DNA of 64,000 nt from Minicystis rosea (GTDB lineage Bacteria > Myxococcota_A > Polyangia > Polyangiales > Polyangiaceae). Position numbers and translations under genes: made by a program. Positions 62,958 through 64,000 of the stretch are shown piece after piece. A model generated the notes under the pieces. The model searched no databases. It was not told where the DNA came from and saw only the letters and a list, made by a program, of their open reading frames with translations. The first letter of the stretch is position 1. Every line of letters begins with the position of its first letter. The stretch lies in assembly GCA_001931535.1 (NCBI GenBank), contig CP016211.1, positions 6,493,573-6,557,572 of the forward strand. The letters run 5' to 3'.

Positions 62958-64000
62958 GTGACATCTCTCCCTGGTGACCCGCTCGGAACCCATCGCGTCA
63001 TCGCTCCGAAAGGTGCCCTACCGCAACCCGCGGAACGGCTCGATGCGCGCGACGATACCCTCTACGAGACGGAGATCACCGTCGACGTGGAGACGCTCAA
63101 CGTCGACGCCGCCAGCTTCCGGCAGATGGAGGAAGCGACGGACGGCACGCCCGAGGCCGTGGGCCGGCGGGTGATGGAGACGGTCGAGCGCCGCGGGAAG
63201 CAGCACAACCCGGTCACCGGCTCGGGCGGCATGCTCCTCGGTACGGTGCGACGCGTGGGCGCGCTCGTGCGCGATCGCGGCTTTTCCCCGGGCGATCGCA
63301 TCGCCACCTTGGCCTCGCTCTCGCTCACGCCGCTCTCGGTTCGATCGATCCGTGCCGTGCGCCCGATCTCGGCGCAGGTCGACGTCGAAGGCACCGCGTA
63401 CATCTTCGCGTCGGCGCCGCTCGCGCGCATGCCCGCGGACATCCCCGAGCGCCTCGCGCTCGCGGTGCTCGACGTCGCCGGCGCGGCGCCGCAGGTCGCG
63501 CGGCTCTGCGGCGCGGGCGAGACGGTGGTGGTGCTCGGCGCGGGCGGCAAATCCGGCCTCCTCTGCGCGGCGGAGGCGCGCCGTCGGGTGGGCGCGGGCG
63601 GGCGTGTCATCGGGCTCGAAGCGTCGCCGCGCTTCGCCGACGATCTGCGGGCGCTCGGCATCTGCGATCACGTCGCCGTCGTCGACGCGCGCGATCCGCT
63701 CGCGGTGCGCGACGCGATCATGCCGATCACCGAAGGGCGCGGCGCCGATCTCACGCTGTCGTGCGTCAACGTCCCCGGCGTGGAGATCTCCGCGATCGTG
63801 GCCACGCGCGATCGCGGCAAGGTCTACTACTTCGCCATGAGCACCAGCTTCACGGCCGCGGCGCTCGGCGCCGAAGGCATCGGCCGCGACGTGGACCTCT
63901 ACATCGGGAACGGCTACGCCCACGGCCACGCCGATCACACGCTCTCCCTGGTCCGCGGCGAGCCTTCGCTCGCTCGGCTCCTCGCCTCCCGCTATGGCTG
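62958..64000 (+). CDS. kdd: L-erythro-3,5-diaminohexanoate dehydrogenase (3' end outside window)
   Basis: The frame is open from the GTG at 62958 (AAGGGGG upstream) to the right edge, giving 347 residues. The sequence fits the lysine-fermentation enzyme Kdd: THRVIAPKGALPQPAERLD near the start, RGKQHNPVTGSGGMLLGTV, and a Rossmann motif VVVLGAGGKSGLLCAAEARR. Kdd oxidatively deaminates L-erythro-3,5-diaminohexanoate to 5-amino-3-oxohexanoate with NAD(P). Known family members have about this length, so only the last residues are missing. Other pathway genes (lysine 2,3-aminomutase and so on) would be expected just beyond the window. Confidence 0.85.
   Translation, partial: MTSLPGDPLGTHRVIAPKGALPQPAERLDARDDTLYETEITVDVETLNVDAASFRQMEEATDGTPEAVGRRVMETVERRGKQHNPVTGSGGMLLGTVRRVGALVRDRGFSPGDRIATLASLSLTPLSVRSIRAVRPISAQVDVEGTAYIFASAPLARMPADIPERLALAVLDVAGAAPQVARLCGAGETVVVLGAGGKSGLLCAAEARRRVGAGGRVIGLEASPRFADDLRALGICDHVAVVDARDPLAVRDAIMPITEGRGADLTLSCVNVPGVEISAIVATRDRGKVYYFAMSTSFTAAALGAEGIGRDVDLYIGNGYAHGHADHTLSLVRGEPSLARLLASRYG

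Overview
The window is about 64 kb of very GC-rich chromosomal DNA and almost certainly comes from a myxobacterium (Myxococcota, probably order Polyangiales). Five genes encode six Ser/Thr protein kinase domains, several with PEGA, zinc-ribbon or AAA extensions. Secreted lipoproteins are numerous, one protein has a MYXO-CTERM-like tail, and one belongs to the Myxococcales paralogous family DUF2378. An FHA/DUF4388 protein, a PilZ protein and an MshEN protein are also present. I see no rRNA, tRNA, CRISPR array, insertion sequence or prophage. Coding is dense on both strands in short operons.

Layout. 1-5 kb: end of an acyl-CoA thioesterase-like hydrolase, a decayed subtilisin-like protease, a vWA lipoprotein, a CAP-domain lipoprotein and a secreted protein with a MYXO-CTERM-like tail. 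5-10 kb (minus): a tripartite EmrA/EmrB/TolC-type drug exporter behind a perfect 18-bp palindrome. 10-14 kb: a membrane histidine kinase overlapping an NtrC-type sigma-54 activator, then a ferritin-like lipoprotein. 14-20 kb: a five-gene MacAB-TolC-like export operon with two different periplasmic adaptor lipoproteins. 20-31 kb: a 2OG-Fe(II) oxygenase, an EamA transporter, a kinase with a Cys-rich extracytoplasmic tail, a beta-propeller lipoprotein, a glutathione transferase and an EptA-like alkaline-phosphatase-superfamily transferase.

30.5-33.4 kb is the most coherent unusual locus: a catalytically degenerate Nudix plus winged-helix (NrtR-like) regulator, an SPFH/band-7 protein and a divergent NAD-kinase-like protein. 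Its promoter has an inverted repeat filling the spacer between the -35 and -10 boxes and appears to give a leaderless transcript. 33.5-43.7 kb: a frameshifted lipoprotein, a methyltransferase, a haem-oxygenase-like diiron enzyme, a beta-barrel protein, a Tat-exported amine oxidase, a TonB-dependent receptor fused to TPR and PEGA modules, and a PEGA-tailed kinase. 43.8-51.4 kb: a secreted peptide of six Cys-pair repeats, a duplicated LecA-like lipoprotein, DUF2378 and PilZ proteins, an orphan gene between perfect 51-bp inverted repeats, a kinase and a sigma-factor-like protein. 51.4-64 kb: a double-kinase protein, a protein with three DsbA-like CPFC domains, an MshEN protein, a zinc-ribbon/kinase/AAA protein, an FHA/DUF4388 protein and most of a 3,5-diaminohexanoate dehydrogenase gene (lysine fermentation pathway).

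Two window-wide features stand out. Many starts lack a Shine-Dalgarno sequence and instead have TANNNT 6-10 bases upstream, which suggests leaderless mRNAs. Gene ends often carry strong GC hairpins without a T-tract, and some are dispersed repeats in which hairpin arms covary.
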